Source of the DNA: Methylophilus sp. 42
GTDB taxonomy: Bacteria; Pseudomonadota; Gammaproteobacteria; Burkholderiales; Methylophilaceae
Reading direction: 5' to 3'
Assembly: GCF_000384155.1 (NCBI RefSeq)
Contig: NZ_KB913031.1
Location: forward strand, 1,550,001-1,614,000
Length of the DNA stretch: 64,000 nucleotides
Of the stretch, positions 62,685 to 64,000 are shown one piece after another. The stretch's first letter is position 1. The number at the start of each line of letters is the position of its first letter. The notes beneath the pieces were generated by a model, which saw nothing but the letters and a program-made list of their open reading frames with translations, did no database searches and had not been told where the DNA came from. A program made the position numbers and the translations under genes.

Positions 62685-63113
62685 GAAATATGGTAGGTTT
62701 CGAAGCAAATCTCTTTTTTTGATATCTAATTTGAGCACCCCTCAACCCCTTGTGCAGCAAGAGTTTTGAGCAAGTTGGCAGAGAAAATTTATTCAATCAG
62801 TGCCTGTTTGTTTGTTAGTTTTCTCGTTTTTGAGTGCAAAAAGCGTTTGTGCTTTCTCTCCAGAAGCGTTTGTTCTTTTTTTTCGAAGGCGTTTGTACTT
62901 CAGCGTTTTGAAAGAACAAACGTACAGAGTGGAAGCAGTTGCAAATGCGAACGAAAATAGGGGAGTGCAGATCCTTTATGTTCGAAAGCTAAGAAAAACC
63001 AATAAATGACCGAGTGTAAGACTAGCAAATAATCGACTCTATAATTAATCTCTAGGGGTTAACCTGAGTAGTGAATTTTGCAGATGAATTGTTGAATGAA
63101 ATTTGGAGAAAAT
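62685..63113 (+). other. Gene-free interval with iteron-like repeats
   Basis: No credible gene is seen between 62685 and 63113; the two short frames there are cysteine/phenylalanine-rich translations of the repeats. The interval holds the GCGTTTGT repeats described separately, and the ribosome site GGAG of the following gene near 63104. Confidence 0.5.
62843..62923 (+). repeat. GCGTTTGTNCTT iteron-like repeats with 23-base period
   Basis: GCGTTTGTGCTTTCT starts at 62843, GCGTTTGTTCTTTTT at 62866 and GCGTTTGTACTT at 62889, exactly 23 bases apart. An inverted copy, AAAGAACAAACGT, follows at 62911-62923. Regular spacing near two helical turns plus an inverted copy is typical of replication iterons or of an operator array for a dimeric regulator. 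No replication initiator gene is identified nearby, so the role is open. Confidence 0.7.
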
Positions 63114-63353
63114 ATGCCGTACAAGACCACCACAAAAAATCAAGAAGTCACAGCAGTAGACGTCCAAACTATGAGCGACATGTCTCTTGATGAATACAAA
63201 GACTATTTGAGATTCGGTTTAATGTCAGTAGATCACCATGACATTCTGAGATCAGAAGCAGCTGGATATCCTCTGGCAACTAATAAAGAGCAGTTGAAAG
63301 CCCTCATAGCTTATCTCAATGAAATTTCACCAAAGGTCGGATCTTCAACCTAG
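63114..63353 (+). CDS. Small unknown protein upstream of the RES-type toxin (possible antitoxin)
   Basis: The 79-residue protein begins MPYKTTTKNQEVTAVDVQTM and has the helical stretches MSLDEYKDYLRFGLMSVDHH and EQLKALIAYLNEIS. No Xre-type helix-turn-helix is visible, unlike common RES antitoxins. The ATG at 63114 is supported by GGAG upstream; an ATG at 63096 is in frame. It ends four bases before the HEPN/RES gene, so the pair is probably co-expressed, and an antitoxin or immunity role is a reasonable guess. Confidence 0.6.
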   Translation: MPYKTTTKNQEVTAVDVQTMSDMSLDEYKDYLRFGLMSVDHHDILRSEAAGYPLATNKEQLKALIAYLNEISPKVGSST

Positions 63354-63357
63354 TACC

Positions 63358-64000
63358 ATGTTTAATATTGACCCTATACATAAGACAATTTGTATTAAAT
63401 GTATTGGTGATGCACATCTAAAAAAGATAATTAGCGCTCATCCGAGGCATCGTAATTTCTGCACTTATTGTCAAAGTGAAGACGACTGTATTGATTTGGT
63501 TGATTTAGCTCATATATTCGATAAAGCTTTCTCAGACACTTACTCGGAGATCGATGAAAGGCTTGCTGAAGACCATGGCTATCCAACAAAGGGCGAAGAT
63601 TTATACTCAATAATCTGGAAAGAAATTCAGCCTATTGACGAGCTAATCGCAGATGATTTAAGCAAAATCATTTACTCGTTCTGGGAAAACGTTTCAATTT
63701 TTCAATCAAATCCAACTTCAGACACCTCATTTATAAAAGCTGGTGCAGAGTCCTGGTTCGAACAATACTGGGCCTCAATGAGTTACAGCTTAAAAAATGA
63801 ATGCCGTTTTCTAAATTCTGAGGCTCTAGATTTAATGAAAATGGTATTTGATGATATTGATAAAGTACCCACTTCGGACGGTAAGTCATTAATTTTAGAA
63901 ATCACGCCAGAGCATGAGTTGAGTACCTTATACCGCGCAAGGCTTTTTCAACATGATAATGATCTTGAAGAGGCTTTGCTCAACCCGGAAAAAGAGTTAG
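63358..64000 (+). CDS. HEPN/RES N-terminal-domain protein, 5' part (probable NAD-degrading toxin)
   Basis: The open frame of 214 codons runs off the right edge. The N-terminus carries four cysteines in two pairs (CIKC and CTYC) of a zinc-ribbon-like start. A long acidic helical domain follows, then LEITPEHELSTLYRARLFQH, which looks like the entry of a RES domain (the YRAR motif). HEPN-RES proteins are known in bacteria; RES toxins degrade NAD. The catalytic part lies mostly outside the window, so the assignment rests on domain order. Confidence 0.6.
   Translation, partial: MFNIDPIHKTICIKCIGDAHLKKIISAHPRHRNFCTYCQSEDDCIDLVDLAHIFDKAFSDTYSEIDERLAEDHGYPTKGEDLYSIIWKEIQPIDELIADDLSKIIYSFWENVSIFQSNPTSDTSFIKAGAESWFEQYWASMSYSLKNECRFLNSEALDLMKMVFDDIDKVPTSDGKSLILEITPEHELSTLYRARLFQHDNDLEEALLNPEKEL

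Noticed and set aside
62843..62923. CRISPR array
   Set aside because: Only three direct copies of a short core at a 23-base period, no spacers of usual length and no cas genes.
62766..63009. Two overlapping cysteine/phenylalanine-rich short frames
   Set aside because: They translate the GCGTTTGT repeats; repeated DNA explains the odd composition better than coding.

Overview
The window looks like the chromosome of a methylotrophic betaproteobacterium, probably of the family Methylophilaceae (Methylophilus, Methylotenera or a relative). The evidence is a betaproteobacterial flagellar gene order (flhB-flhA-flhF-flhG-fliA-motC-motD opposite flhDC), a formaldehyde-activating-enzyme (Fae) homolog, an ExaC-type aldehyde dehydrogenase with its DUF779 companion, and the housekeeping block tyrA-aroA-cmk-rpsA-ihfB-lapB-pyrF. 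The genus is inference; no rRNA lies in the window.

Region 1 (1-12,500) is flagellar. The minus strand carries flhB, flhA, flhF, an flhG/fleN-like gene with a degenerate P-loop, fliA, motC and the start of motD. The plus strand carries the master regulators flhD and flhC, a membrane-linked methyltransferase, motA and motB. The 612-bp divergent gap before flhD holds nested, mutually exclusive inverted repeats.

Region 2 (11,950-36,271) is a very large chemotaxis cluster on the plus strand: a CheZ-like protein, cheY1, cheA, cheW, five chemoreceptors, a Fae homolog, cheR, cheD, cheB, cheY2 and cheZ. Four receptors end in a WEEF CheR-docking peptide. Two receptors share a perfect 1.1-kb repeat that runs through the terminator, and one carries a C-terminal zinc-binding CZB domain. 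The Fae homolog sits between the last receptor and cheR and has a charged C-terminal extension, which suggests a link between one-carbon metabolism and taxis.

Region 3 (36,300-46,900) is ordinary chromosome: DUF779 protein and aldehyde dehydrogenase, tRNA-Ser(GGA), comEA, pyrF, lapB, ihfB, rpsA (only five S1 domains), cmk, a DUF2061 protein, aroA, tyrA and ssrA (tmRNA).

Region 4 (46,900-64,000, open at the right end) is an integrated mobile element at the 3' end of ssrA. It carries a P4-type integrase, small unknown genes, a possible structured RNA, AlpA/excisionase-type DNA-binding proteins, a PC4-like protein, three phage virion/ejection-type proteins, an umuDC mutagenesis pair, a two-gene overlapping unknown module, a proteasome-like Ntn-hydrolase candidate, 23-bp-period iteron-like repeats, and the start of a HEPN/RES-type toxin gene. 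No capsid, portal or terminase gene is visible, so the element is either a satellite or remnant, or its morphogenesis genes lie beyond the window.
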